Below are positions 15,531 to 23,523 of a DNA stretch of 64,000 nucleotides, piece after piece. A program made the position numbers and the translations under genes. Source of the stretch: Pseudomonas sp. MWU13-2100. GTDB taxonomy: Bacteria > Pseudomonadota > Gammaproteobacteria > Pseudomonadales > Pseudomonadaceae. Under the pieces are notes generated by a model that was given only the letters and a program-made list of their open reading frames with translations, was not told the DNA's origin and did not search any database. Numbering within the stretch: position 1 is the stretch's first letter; each line of letters begins with the position of its first letter. The stretch covers positions 1 through 64,000 of the forward strand of contig NZ_JALLIX010000001.1 of assembly GCF_023242365.1 (NCBI RefSeq). The letters are read 5' to 3'.

Positions 15531-16634
15531 ATGGGCCAGTACGACCTGAACAGAAGGCAGTTCATCAAGACCGTGGGCGTCGCTTCGGTGGCTGCGGCCG
15601 CCATGAGCATGCCGTTTATCCGGGCCAATGCCAGCGACACCCGCTTCCAGGGCAAGACCCTGAAGTTGCTGACCTGGTCCGATGACACCGGCCTCGCCGC
15701 ACTGCGCAATATCGCCGCGACGTTCGAGGCCAAGACCGGCGCCAAGGTCATCGCCGACCGCACCGGTAGCACCTCGGAAATGGTCGCCAAGCTCAAGGCC
15801 GGCGGTGACCGTCCGCAGTACGACATCATCACCCTGGCCGGTGTCGGCGCCGAAGGCCTGGCCACCGCCGGGTTGCTGGAAAAACCCGATCTGAACCGCA
15901 TTCCCAACCTGGTGGACGTGCCGGAAAAATACCGCACCGGTGCCAATGGCCATGGCATCGGCTACCTGCTCTGGTGCAACAGCCTGGTCTACAGCACCCG
16001 CACCGTGAAGGAGGCGCCGGACAGCTACGCGGCACTGTGGGACAAGGACTTCGCCAGCAACCTGTTCCTGCCGCCGCCGAACTGGACCGAGGCCATGGAC
16101 CTGATCATCATCGCCGCCAAGCTGGCCGGTGGTGACGAACACAATATCGAGCCGGGCTTCAAGAAACTCGCCGAGCTCAAGGACCGCGTGGTCACCCTTG
16201 GGGAAAACCCCAACCAGATCGCCGAGCTGTTCCGCACCGGTTCGCTGGACCTGGGCGGCCTGTATGCCCCGGCGTTCTTTCCGAAACAGATCCGCGATCC
16301 GGCCTACGGCCTTGGCGCTACATTCGGTATGAAGGAAGGCTTCTACACCGACCTGATGCTCTCGGTGATGCCGAAGAGTCGTCCTGGCGATACCGACCTG
16401 GCCTACGCCTTTATCGACCATTCGCTCGACCCGCTGGTGCAGGGCAAGATGGCCGAAGACATCTTCAACGGCCCGGTCAACGCCAAGGCGATCATCTCCG
16501 CCGAGGCGCGCAAGAGCCCGTACATCCTGACCCCGGAACAGATCGCCGAGAAAGCCATCATGCACGACAACGCTTTCCTGGCGACGGTGCATGACCAGTG
16601 GATCCGCCGCTATACGGAAATCTTTTCGTCCTGA
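15531..16634 (+). CDS. Polyamine-type ABC transporter substrate-binding protein, Tat-exported
   Basis: 367 aa. It starts MGQYDLNRRQFIKTVGVAS, a twin-arginine signal (NRRQFIK) with cleavage near residue 35. The mature part is a PotD/PotF-like periplasmic binding protein (LKLLTWSDDTGL, YDIITLAGVGAEGLATAGLL, GIGYLLWCNSLVY). The ATG at 15531 follows GGGAG. Together with two permeases and an ATPase downstream it forms a complete importer; the neighbouring aruI and aldehyde dehydrogenase suggest a guanidino compound or polyamine as substrate. Confidence 0.85.
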   Translation: MGQYDLNRRQFIKTVGVASVAAAAMSMPFIRANASDTRFQGKTLKLLTWSDDTGLAALRNIAATFEAKTGAKVIADRTGSTSEMVAKLKAGGDRPQYDIITLAGVGAEGLATAGLLEKPDLNRIPNLVDVPEKYRTGANGHGIGYLLWCNSLVYSTRTVKEAPDSYAALWDKDFASNLFLPPPNWTEAMDLIIIAAKLAGGDEHNIEPGFKKLAELKDRVVTLGENPNQIAELFRTGSLDLGGLYAPAFFPKQIRDPAYGLGATFGMKEGFYTDLMLSVMPKSRPGDTDLAYAFIDHSLDPLVQGKMAEDIFNGPVNAKAIISAEARKSPYILTPEQIAEKAIMHDNAFLATVHDQWIRRYTEIFSS

Positions 16635-16670
16635 GGCCTCCGGTAGCGCCAGGTCTGATCACTGCACAAC

Positions 16671-16746
16671 CTTGTGAGCCTGGCTTGCCGGCGAAGGCGT
16701 CCTTGAGGACGCCAGAAGCTTCGCGGGCAAGCTCCGCTCCCACAAG
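16671..16746. repeat. Hybrid REP doublet (type A half plus type C half)
   Basis: The left half is CCTTGTGAGCCTGGCTTGCC, the right half is the complement of TTGTGGGAGCGGAGCTTGCC. All other doublets in the window pair like with like. It lies between the binding-protein gene and the first permease. Confidence 0.65.
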
Positions 16747-16827
16747 GAGCGCGTTTAATCCTGATGATCAAGCGTGTCCTCCAGGCGCCTGGCTTGTTGA
16801 TGATTTCTCTCAGTCGAGACTCTTTTT

Positions 16828-17736
16828 ATGGAACACCAACCTCTGACCCGGCCGGTCGGCGTGGCATTGCCGCGCCCTGCAGCGGGTATTTCACCCACCG
16901 CCCGGGCCTGGCTTTTCCTCTCGCCGTCGATGCTGTTTCTCGCCGTGCTGATCCTCGCCAGCCTGCTGGTGCTGCGCATGAGCGTCGGCACCAAGGGCGC
17001 CGAATGGACCGGCTTCAGCCTCGCCAGCTACGCGCAACTGCTGGAACCCTACTACCTCAAGTCGTTGCTGCTGACCCTGCGCCTGGCGCTGTTCAGCGCC
17101 GTGATCGCGGTGCTGCTGGCGATCCCCGTGGCCTACACCATGTCGCGCCTGACTTCGCCGTTTCTGCGGCGGATCTTCCTCGCCGCGGTGCTCCTGCCGC
17201 TGCTGGTCAACCTGCTGCTGCAAAGCTACGGCTGGCTGGTGATCCTCGGTCCCGGCGGCATGCTCAACCAGGCACTGATGGGCCTGGGCCTGATCAAGCG
17301 CCCGATCATGCTGCTGTACAACCAGAACGGTGTGTTGATGGGCCTGGTGCAAACCGCCTTTCCCCTCGCGGTACTACCGATCGCCAGCGCCATGCGCGGT
17401 GTCGCGCGCACTTACGAAGAGGCCGCCGCGACCCTCGGCGCCAGCCGCTTCCAGGTGTTTCGTCAGGTGGTCCTGCCCATGAGCCTGCCGGGCATCATCA
17501 CCGGCGCGACCCTGGTGTTCGCCTACAACGCCAGCAGCTTTGTCGTGCCCCTGCTGCTGGGCGGTCGGCGCGTACCGATGCTGGCGGTGATGGTCCATGA
17601 CCAGATTGCCCCGCTGATGAACTGGCCGGCAGCCTCGGCGGCCGGCGTGGTCCTGATCATCACCACCCTGGCGATCATGACCCTGTCCGAATACGTCACC
17701 GGCCGTCGGCGCCGGATGCTGGAGTCCTGCCAATGA
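16828..17736 (+). CDS. ABC transporter permease, PotB-like
   Basis: 302 aa with about six membrane segments. The cytoplasmic EAA loop that docks the ATPase reads EEAAATLGASRFQVFRQVVL. It is one half of the inner-membrane channel of the polyamine-type importer. Start ATG at 16828; its stop overlaps the next gene as ATGA. Confidence 0.88.
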   Translation: MEHQPLTRPVGVALPRPAAGISPTARAWLFLSPSMLFLAVLILASLLVLRMSVGTKGAEWTGFSLASYAQLLEPYYLKSLLLTLRLALFSAVIAVLLAIPVAYTMSRLTSPFLRRIFLAAVLLPLLVNLLLQSYGWLVILGPGGMLNQALMGLGLIKRPIMLLYNQNGVLMGLVQTAFPLAVLPIASAMRGVARTYEEAAATLGASRFQVFRQVVLPMSLPGIITGATLVFAYNASSFVVPLLLGGRRVPMLAVMVHDQIAPLMNWPAASAAGVVLIITTLAIMTLSEYVTGRRRRMLESCQ

Positions 17737-18581
17737 GCCTGTCGTCGTACAAACGCCTGTCGGTCCTGCCGGGGGAGACCGGACGCTTCGCCGGGATTCT
17801 TTCGGGGATCATCCTGCTGCTGGCGGTGCTGCCGATCCTGACCATGATCGTCATGTCCTTCAGCGGTGCCTCGAACCTCGACTTCCCACCCAGCAGCTAC
17901 AGCCTGCAATGGTATCGCGCGGCCTGGCAGACCTTCGTCTCACCCGATAGCAGCGATGTGCTGAGCCTGGGCAAGGCGATGACCACCAGCCTGCTGGTGG
18001 CTTGCCTGACCATGCTCTTCGCGACCCTGGTGGCAGTGCCCGCCGCCTATGCGCTGGTGCGCTGCGAGTTTCGTGGCAAGGCCGTGGCGCTGCAACTGAT
18101 GTCCCTGCCCCTGGTGTTTCCGATGGTGGTGCTGGGCCTGGCCTTGCTACTGGTGTTCGACAGCCTGCCGTTCCAGATGAGCTTCTCGCGACTGGTGATC
18201 GCCCATGTGATCCTGGCCTTGCCCTTCGTGGTGAAGAACTGCACGGCGGCCATGCTTTCCATCGGCAGCGAGGTCGAGGAGGCCGCGCAGATGCTCGGCG
18301 CCTCGCCGCAGCGGGCGATCCTCGATATGGTGGTGCCGTTGATGAAGTCGGGGATTCTCGCCGGGATGCTGTTGGCGTTCATCGTCTCGTTCAACGAATT
18401 CACCGTGACCTATTTCCTCTACACCATCGACGTGATGACCGTGCCGATCTGGATGTACAGCCGCACCGTCTCGTCCCTGGACCCCACTGTCTTCTCCTTT
18501 GCCGTGCTGATCGTGCTGATCGACTTCGTCCTGATCTGGGCGTTGGAGAAGCTGGTGGGCGAAGGCGGCGTTTCCTTCTGA
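17733..18581 (+). CDS. ABC transporter permease, PotC-like
   Basis: 282 aa with about six membrane segments, EAA loop EEAAQMLGASPQRAILDMVV. It is the second half of the transmembrane channel. The ATGA overlap with the upstream permease points to coupled translation and equal subunit amounts; the ATPase gene follows 18 bases later. Confidence 0.88.
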   Translation: MSLSSYKRLSVLPGETGRFAGILSGIILLLAVLPILTMIVMSFSGASNLDFPPSSYSLQWYRAAWQTFVSPDSSDVLSLGKAMTTSLLVACLTMLFATLVAVPAAYALVRCEFRGKAVALQLMSLPLVFPMVVLGLALLLVFDSLPFQMSFSRLVIAHVILALPFVVKNCTAAMLSIGSEVEEAAQMLGASPQRAILDMVVPLMKSGILAGMLLAFIVSFNEFTVTYFLYTIDVMTVPIWMYSRTVSSLDPTVFSFAVLIVLIDFVLIWALEKLVGEGGVSF

Positions 18582-18599
18582 TTTCTTGAGGTAAGCAAC

Positions 18600-19658
18600 A
18601 TGACTGGACTGATTCTGGAAAACGTTGAAAAGCACTACGGCATGGCCTGTGCGGTAAAGGACGTCAATTTGCATCTGCCCGAGGGCAAGCTGGTGTGCTT
18701 CCTCGGCCCTTCGGGGTGCGGCAAGACCACCTTGCTGCGGATGATCGCCGGCCTGGAAACCCTCAGCGGCGGCGAAATCCGTCTGGATGGCGAAGACATC
18801 GGCCAGACCCCGGCACACCTGCGCAACTTCGGCATGGTGTTCCAGTCCCTGGCGCTGTTTCCCCATATGACCGTGGGCGAAAACATAGCCTACCCGCTGA
18901 AACTGCGCGGAGTCGGCAAGGCCGAACAGCAAGCGCGGGTGGTCGAGCTGCTGCAACTGATTCAACTGAGCGAGATGATCGAGCGGCCGGTGTCCAAGCT
19001 TTCCGGTGGGCAGCGCCAACGGGTGGCGATTGCCCGGGCGATTGCCGCGCGGCCCAAGCTGCTGCTGCTGGATGAGCCGCTGTCGGCGCTGGATGCCAAG
19101 TTGCGCGAGTCGATGCAGGTGGAAATCCGCCAATTGCAACAGCGCCTGAACATCACCACCATCATGGTCACCCACGACCAGCGTGAAGCCATGACCATGG
19201 CCGATATCGTGGTGGTGCTGGGCGAGCATCGGGTGCAGCAAGTGGGCACGCCCATCGAGATCTATCGGCATCCGGCCAACGAGTTCGTCGCCGACTTCAT
19301 CGGTTCGGGCAATATCTTTCCGGCCACGGTGCTGGGCGGGGGACGGATCGGGCTACCGGGGGGCGAGAGCATCGAGGTGCCGGGCAGTGTCGCTGTCGAG
19401 GCCGGCAAGCAGGTGCGGATGCTGGTACGTCCGGAGGACCTGCAACTCTCCGCGCCCGAGGCGACGGCAGGACACAATCGCCTGCTCGGCACGGTGATCT
19501 TCGTCCGCGATATCGGCTCGACCATTGAAACCATCGTCGAGTGTTCCGGCGTGTCGTTCACGGCGCTGAGCACGCCGTGCCAGGGCATTGGCCTGGGGGT
19601 GGGGCATAGGGTCGCGGTGACGATCCCGGCAGAGGCCTGTCGGGTGCTGGCAGCCTAG
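18600..19658 (+). CDS. ABC transporter ATP-binding protein, PotA-like
   Basis: 352 aa. Walker A GPSGCGKTTLL, signature LSGGQRQRVAIARA, Walker B LLLLDEPLSALD, H-loop TIMVTHDQ, and a C-terminal TOBE domain (about 275-350). It powers the importer encoded by the three genes before it. The ATG at 18600 follows TTGAGGTAAGC. Confidence 0.9.
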   Translation: MTGLILENVEKHYGMACAVKDVNLHLPEGKLVCFLGPSGCGKTTLLRMIAGLETLSGGEIRLDGEDIGQTPAHLRNFGMVFQSLALFPHMTVGENIAYPLKLRGVGKAEQQARVVELLQLIQLSEMIERPVSKLSGGQRQRVAIARAIAARPKLLLLDEPLSALDAKLRESMQVEIRQLQQRLNITTIMVTHDQREAMTMADIVVVLGEHRVQQVGTPIEIYRHPANEFVADFIGSGNIFPATVLGGGRIGLPGGESIEVPGSVAVEAGKQVRMLVRPEDLQLSAPEATAGHNRLLGTVIFVRDIGSTIETIVECSGVSFTALSTPCQGIGLGVGHRVAVTIPAEACRVLAA

Positions 19659-19661
19659 CGC

Positions 19662-20591
19662 CTAGACACTCAGGCGCAACCGCGCCAGGTCGCGCAGCGG
19701 CGGCGCACCGAACAGCCGGCTGTATTCGCGGCTGAACTGCGAGGGGCTTTCATAGCCCACGCGGTAGCCCGCCGCCGAGGCGTCGAGGCCTTCGATCAGC
19801 ATCAGCCGTCGCGCTTCCTGCAGGCGCAATTGCTTCTGGTACTGCAGCGGGCTCATGGAGGTCATCGCCTTGAACCGGTGGTGCAGGGTAGACACGCTCA
19901 GGTTGGCTTCGCGGGCCAGGCTGTCGATGCGCAGCGGTTGCTCGAAATGACCGTTCAGCCACTTGATCGCCTGGCTGACCCGATGGCTCTGGCTGTTGGC
20001 GATGGCGATCTCGTATAGCCGGTAACCCTGCGGGCTGCGCAGCAGTCGATAGAGAATTTCCCGGCGGATCAGCGGCGCGAGCATGTTGATGTCTTTCGGG
20101 CTGTCGAGCAGTCGGGTCAGGCGCAGCAGGGCATCGAACATCTGCGTGTCCAGGCGCTCCACATACAAGCCGCGCCCGGTCGGCCGACTGGGCACGCCCA
20201 TGGGCCCGGCCTCGGCAATCAGAGCACTGATCTCGGCCGGATCGATATCCACGCGCAAGGCGAGGATCGGGTGTTGCGGCGAGACACTGGCGATCCGCCC
20301 GCAAATCGGCATGGAAACCGAGACCACCATGTAGTTCAGCGGGTCGTAGACAAAGTTCTCGTCCCCCAGGCGTACTTCCTTGCGGCCCTGGGCCATGACG
20401 CACAGGGCCGGCTGGGCCAGTACCGGGGAGAACTCGTGGGGCCGGCTATGGCGCGACAGGTGCAGCGAGCCCACCGCGGTGGCGTAGCTACCGTCTTCAC
20501 CGGTGTTGCGGCAGATGATCTCGGCCAGTTCCGCGCGCAGCTTTTCCATTTCGAGCGGCAGGGGGACTTGGGGTTGATCGAGCAAGGACAT
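19662..20591 (-). CDS. AraC-family transcriptional regulator with AraC_N cupin domain
   Basis: 309 aa. The N-terminal effector domain (about 20-190) is of the AraC_N type (QPALCVMAQGRKEVRLGDENF, MPICGRIASVSP). The C-terminal double HTH covers about 205-300 (LNGHFEQPLRIDSLAREANL, VGYESPSQFSREYSRLFG). Its stop is only 3 bases past the stop of the convergent ABC ATPase gene, so the two transcripts probably overlap. Members often control nearby dehydrogenases or efflux genes; the target here is unclear. Confidence 0.87.
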   Translation of the reverse strand: MSLLDQPQVPLPLEMEKLRAELAEIICRNTGEDGSYATAVGSLHLSRHSRPHEFSPVLAQPALCVMAQGRKEVRLGDENFVYDPLNYMVVSVSMPICGRIASVSPQHPILALRVDIDPAEISALIAEAGPMGVPSRPTGRGLYVERLDTQMFDALLRLTRLLDSPKDINMLAPLIRREILYRLLRSPQGYRLYEIAIANSQSHRVSQAIKWLNGHFEQPLRIDSLAREANLSVSTLHHRFKAMTSMSPLQYQKQLRLQEARRLMLIEGLDASAAGYRVGYESPSQFSREYSRLFGAPPLRDLARLRLSV

Positions 20592-20933
20592 GGCGGGCCC
20601 TGGAGGTGATTGCGAATGGGGGCAAGCTTAAGTTTGGGCAATCCGCAGCGCCAGGACAATACTGCGCAATTCTTGCCTGATTCTGCCGTCTTTTCATATG
20701 ACGCTCATGTTACAGGCGATTGGTGGCCGTGAAGTTGCTCAAAACGCCGTGGACAGGAGCCGGGACGGCCGGGGCATTGGCGGTCGTGGGAATCGGTGTT
20801 GCGGCAGGATTGTGCAATAAGCCGGCAGGAATCGACTAACGACCCCCTCGGCAAACGCTCTAATCTCTGTTCCTGTCGCCGTCAGTCCCCGCACTGTTTG
20901 AGCGAGTACAATTTCTCTTCGGGAGCGCCGCGC
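20592..20933. other. Shared upstream region of AraC regulator and ABM gene
   Basis: 342 bases between divergent genes. Longer reading frames here are unsupported by any ribosome-binding site. No clear promoter, REP element or palindrome of note was seen. Confidence 0.4.
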
Positions 20934-21299
20934 ATGTCCAAGCCTATCCCCGTCAGTCACATGGCCTTCGTTCGTGCACGCCCAGGGCGTTCCGTCGAGC
21001 TGGGCGCACGGCTGAGCAGCTTGATCGAACCTTCCCGCCAGGCCCCCGGTTGCCTGCAGTTTTCCCTGCAGCACTCCCTGGCCGATGCCGACTTGTGGCT
21101 GGTGTCCGGGTTCTGGGTCAACCAACCGACCATGACGGCCTACTTCAATACCCCGGTGATGCAGGTCTTTGCCGAGCTGATCCAGGAACTGGTGGTCGAC
21201 AGCTTCGACTTCCACACGTTCAGCGATGTCAGCGCAGCCCGGGCCCAGTGCGATTTTCATCTGTCCAGCGCCGGTGCCTTGCAGCAGTTGGCCAGCTGA
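20934..21299 (+). CDS. Antibiotic biosynthesis monooxygenase (ABM) domain protein
   Basis: 121 aa. A small ferredoxin-like ABM fold: AFVRARPGRSVELGARLSSL, APGCLQFSLQ and WLVSGFWVNQPTMTAYFNTP are the recognisable pieces. Members are dimeric and act as quinol monooxygenases or heme-degrading enzymes; the activity here is unknown. The ATG at 20934 is preceded by GGGAG. Confidence 0.75.
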   Translation: MSKPIPVSHMAFVRARPGRSVELGARLSSLIEPSRQAPGCLQFSLQHSLADADLWLVSGFWVNQPTMTAYFNTPVMQVFAELIQELVVDSFDFHTFSDVSAARAQCDFHLSSAGALQQLAS

Positions 21300-21341
21300 A
21301 GGTTTAGAATGCCGGCCAATCAATTGGCCGGGATAACAGGC

Positions 21342-21581
21342 ATGGCACGTAAAGCATTCACACACTTCGAAGCCGTTTCGGCGGTGGTTCCTGGTGAGGG
21401 CGGTTATAGCGCGGCGATAGCCGTGAAAGCCCTGGACGGTTCCGGTGCACCACGGTTTCACAAAATACTCGCTGAACAGAAGTTCAAGACTGCCTTCGAG
21501 GCCGACGAGGCTGCCGCGCAAGAGCTTGCGCGTCTGGTTGATGTCGACGAAGAGGGTGAGCTGTCCTGGGCTGTCGCCTAG
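21342..21581 (+). CDS. Conserved-looking small hypothetical protein (79 aa)
   Basis: Starts MARKAFTHFEAVSAVVPGEG at 21342. No domain is recognised; the composition (acidic, soluble) and good codon use suggest a real gene. It begins 43 bases after the ABM stop, and the gap contains the palindrome GGCCAATCAATTGGCC. Probably in the same transcript as the ABM gene. Confidence 0.6.
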   Translation: MARKAFTHFEAVSAVVPGEGGYSAAIAVKALDGSGAPRFHKILAEQKFKTAFEADEAAAQELARLVDVDEEGELSWAVA

Positions 21582-21611
21582 GTTTTCAACTGATCCTTTG
21601 CCGGGCACGGT

Positions 21612-21699
21612 CCTTGTAGGAGCCGGCTTGCTGGCGATGGCGTCCGGATGGGCGCGGCAAGGCTCAAGGGCCTCATCGCCAGCAAGCTGGCTCCTACAC
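21612..21699. repeat. REP doublet, type A
   Basis: CTTGTAGGAGCCGGCTTGCT and the complementary half AGCAAGCTGGCTCCTACACG flank a loop of about 45 bases. Lies between convergent genes. Confidence 0.8.
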
Positions 21700-21715
21700 G
21701 GACGTGCGCTGGTCG

Positions 21716-22339
21716 TTAGGCGCGTGGGCGGTACATCTTGAACAGGGCTTCCGGGCCCAACTGGAAATAGTCCGCCGGACCACCGCCGCGCAGAATCGGC
21801 TCGGCGGCGGCGGTGTCGTAGATCCCATCCTTGAGCAGCCACTTGGCGATATGCACGGCGACCACTTCGCCGAGCACCAGCCAGGTGGGCACCAATTCCC
21901 GATCCGCCCGTTGCAGTTGAATGATCTGGGTGACCTTGCATTCGAACGACACCGGGCTTTCCTGTACCCGCGGCACCTTGATGATCCGCGAGGTGGCGGG
22001 CGTGAGGCCGGCCAGTTCGAATTCATTGACCTCGGCAGGCACCGCCGCGCAACTCTGGTTCATGGCTTCGGCCAGGGGCCGGGTGGCGAGGTTCCAGGCG
22101 AACTCACCGGTTTGTTCGATGTTGTTCAGGCTGTCCTTGCGGCCGACGCTGGCGAATCCGACGATCGGCGGGATGTAGTTGAACGCGTTGAAAAAACTGT
22201 AGGGCGCCAGGTTCAGGCGACCCTCGGCATCCTGCGAGGAGATCCAGCCGATGGGCCGCGGGCCGACGATGGCATTGAAGGGGTCGTGGGGCAGGCCGTG
22301 GCCGTTGGCGGGTTCGTAGTAGTGGATAGCGTCGGACAT
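21716..22339 (-). CDS. Flavin reductase-like domain protein (FMN-binding split barrel)
   Basis: 207 aa. Typical pieces of the flavin reductase-like family: NAIVGPRPIGWISSQDAEGR, LAPYSFFNAFNYIPPIVGFA and KDSLNNIEQTGEFAWNL. Members bind FMN and reduce it with NAD(P)H or act on other substrates. The start at 22339 has a GGAA-type site. It stands alone between two REP doublets. Confidence 0.85.
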   Translation of the reverse strand: MSDAIHYYEPANGHGLPHDPFNAIVGPRPIGWISSQDAEGRLNLAPYSFFNAFNYIPPIVGFASVGRKDSLNNIEQTGEFAWNLATRPLAEAMNQSCAAVPAEVNEFELAGLTPATSRIIKVPRVQESPVSFECKVTQIIQLQRADRELVPTWLVLGEVVAVHIAKWLLKDGIYDTAAAEPILRGGGPADYFQLGPEALFKMYRPRA

Positions 22340-22426
22340 GGTTCGAGGTTCCGCGGGCAGGATGGAAGTGCAGGTGCACAGTGTGCGTTGCCGGGTTTTG
22401 AAATGCGATAGTTGGATATCCGCGCA

Positions 22427-22563
22427 CTTGTGGCGAGCGGGCTTGCCCGCGATCGGTTGCGAAGCAGCCGTAAAACCTGTGATCGCATTCTACCTGACAC
22501 AATGAGGACGCTGATTTTAGGGCTGCTTCGCACCCCAGCGCGGGCAAGCCCGCTCGCCACTTG
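22427..22563. repeat. REP doublet, type B (GCGAGCGGGCTTGCCCGC)
   Basis: TTGTGGCGAGCGGGCTTGCC on the left and its complement on the right, about 85 bases apart, with an inner pair of GCTGC(T)TCGC words. A near-identical structure lies at 25036-25171. Confidence 0.8.
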
Positions 22564-22613
22564 AGTTCTTCATCGCCTGGAAGCTTTGTATTTCTGCCCG
22601 CCAGAAATGACTA

Positions 22614-22633
22614 AGCCCGGCCGAAGCCGGGCT
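22614..22633 (-). terminator. Likely terminator of the tandem-repeat protein gene
   Basis: Stem AGCCCGGC/GCCGGGCT with a 4-base loop, 19 bases past the stop on the minus strand. The tail TTAGTCATTT is only partly U-rich. Confidence 0.5.
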
Positions 22634-22651
22634 GCAAGGCTAACGGACGGG

Positions 22652-23095
22652 TTAGCTGATGGCAGCAGCGCCAGGGGTCTTGTCATAGCCGTCAGCGGCA
22701 ACAGCGTTGGCACCAGGGGTCTTGTCATAGCCGTCAGCGGCAACAGCGTTGGCACCAGGGGTCTTGTCATAGCCGTCAGCGGCAACAGCATTGGCACCAG
22801 GGGTCTTGTCGTAGCCGTCAGCGGCAACAGCGTTGGCACCAGGGGTCTTGTCATAGCCGTCAGCGGCAACAGCGTTGGCACCAGGGGTCTTGTCATAGCC
22901 GTCAGCGGCAACAGCGTTGGCACCAGGGGTCTTGTCATAGCCGTCAGCGGCAACAGCGTTGGCACCTGGAGTCTTGTCGTAACCATCGGCAGCCACGGTA
23001 TAGGCGCCGCCTGGAGTTTTGTCATAACCATCGGCAGCGAAGGTGTTGGTAGCCAGTACCGAGAGGGCCAGGGCGAGGATCAGTTTGGTTTTCAT
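22652..23095 (-). CDS. Secreted tandem-repeat protein, DGYDKTPG repeats
   Basis: 147 aa. A signal peptide of about 20 residues (MKTKLILALALSVLATNTFA) is followed by nine copies of DGYDKTPG: one variant (GGAYTV linker), seven 14-residue units AADGYDKTPGANAV, and a terminal AAAIS. The DNA units are 42 bp and nearly identical. No known domain. The repeat is acidic/aromatic and could bind metal or stay unfolded outside the inner membrane. An AGGAG site lies 9 bases before the ATG. Repeat number is likely variable between strains. Confidence 0.8.
   Translation of the reverse strand: MKTKLILALALSVLATNTFAADGYDKTPGGAYTVAADGYDKTPGANAVAADGYDKTPGANAVAADGYDKTPGANAVAADGYDKTPGANAVAADGYDKTPGANAVAADGYDKTPGANAVAADGYDKTPGANAVAADGYDKTPGAAAIS
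22675..23035. repeat. 42-bp in-frame tandem repeat array
   Basis: Direct head-to-tail units containing GTCTTGTCATAGCCGTCAGC, without spacers, inside the coding sequence above. The central units differ by only one or a few bases while the right-hand two are diverged, so the array grew recently by duplication of a central unit. Confidence 0.9.
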
Positions 23096-23415
23096 GGTGG
23101 TTGCTCCTGAAGGTGTGTGTTGTGTTCAGTGGGTATGGAAGCGATTTTACGCTTGTTAATTTGATTAAAAAGCGCAAATAAACGCTTAAATTGATCGTAT
23201 AAGTCGATATATATGGCGCCGGAAAAGGTCGGCATTCAACGTGATGCCAAGGGGCCGGGGCCAGGTCGATCTAACGTAGGATCAGAATGTCGCTTGGAAA
23301 TTAACTGACTATTAATTCAGGTAATTCTTTTGCGACTGCGCGCTAATGCGCCAGGAGCGCGCGCTAAAGGCGTGGGGCAAGGGAGGGGAATGCAACTTCT
23401 GAAAACACCGCCGAA
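23096..23415. other. AT-rich upstream region of the repeat-protein gene
   Basis: About 23145-23215 is unusually AT-rich for this genome and lies just upstream of the minus-strand repeat-protein gene, where its promoter must be. No gene is seen; a REP doublet follows at 23416. Confidence 0.4.
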
Positions 23416-23504
23416 CCTTGTGGGAGCCGGCTTGCCGGCGATGGCGTCCACATCGACGCTACAAGCCTCAAGGGCCTCATCGCCGGCAAGCGGGCTCCTA
23501 CAGG
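23416..23504. repeat. REP doublet, type A
   Basis: CTTGTGGGAGCCGGCTTGCC and the complement half GCCGGCAAGCGGGCTCCTAC flank the inner words GGCGATG/CATCGCC. It sits right behind the stop of the KgtP-like gene. Confidence 0.8.
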
Positions 23505-23523
23505 GGCGCAGTGCTGTCGGTAC

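Noticed and set aside
22675-23035. Possible CRISPR array at the regular repeats
   Set aside because: Units are 42 bp, contiguous and in frame with no unique spacers; they encode the DGYDKTPG protein.
22586-23110. 174-codon repeat protein on the plus strand
   Set aside because: Mirror of the tandem-repeat gene; the minus frame has signal peptide, ribosome-binding site and terminator.
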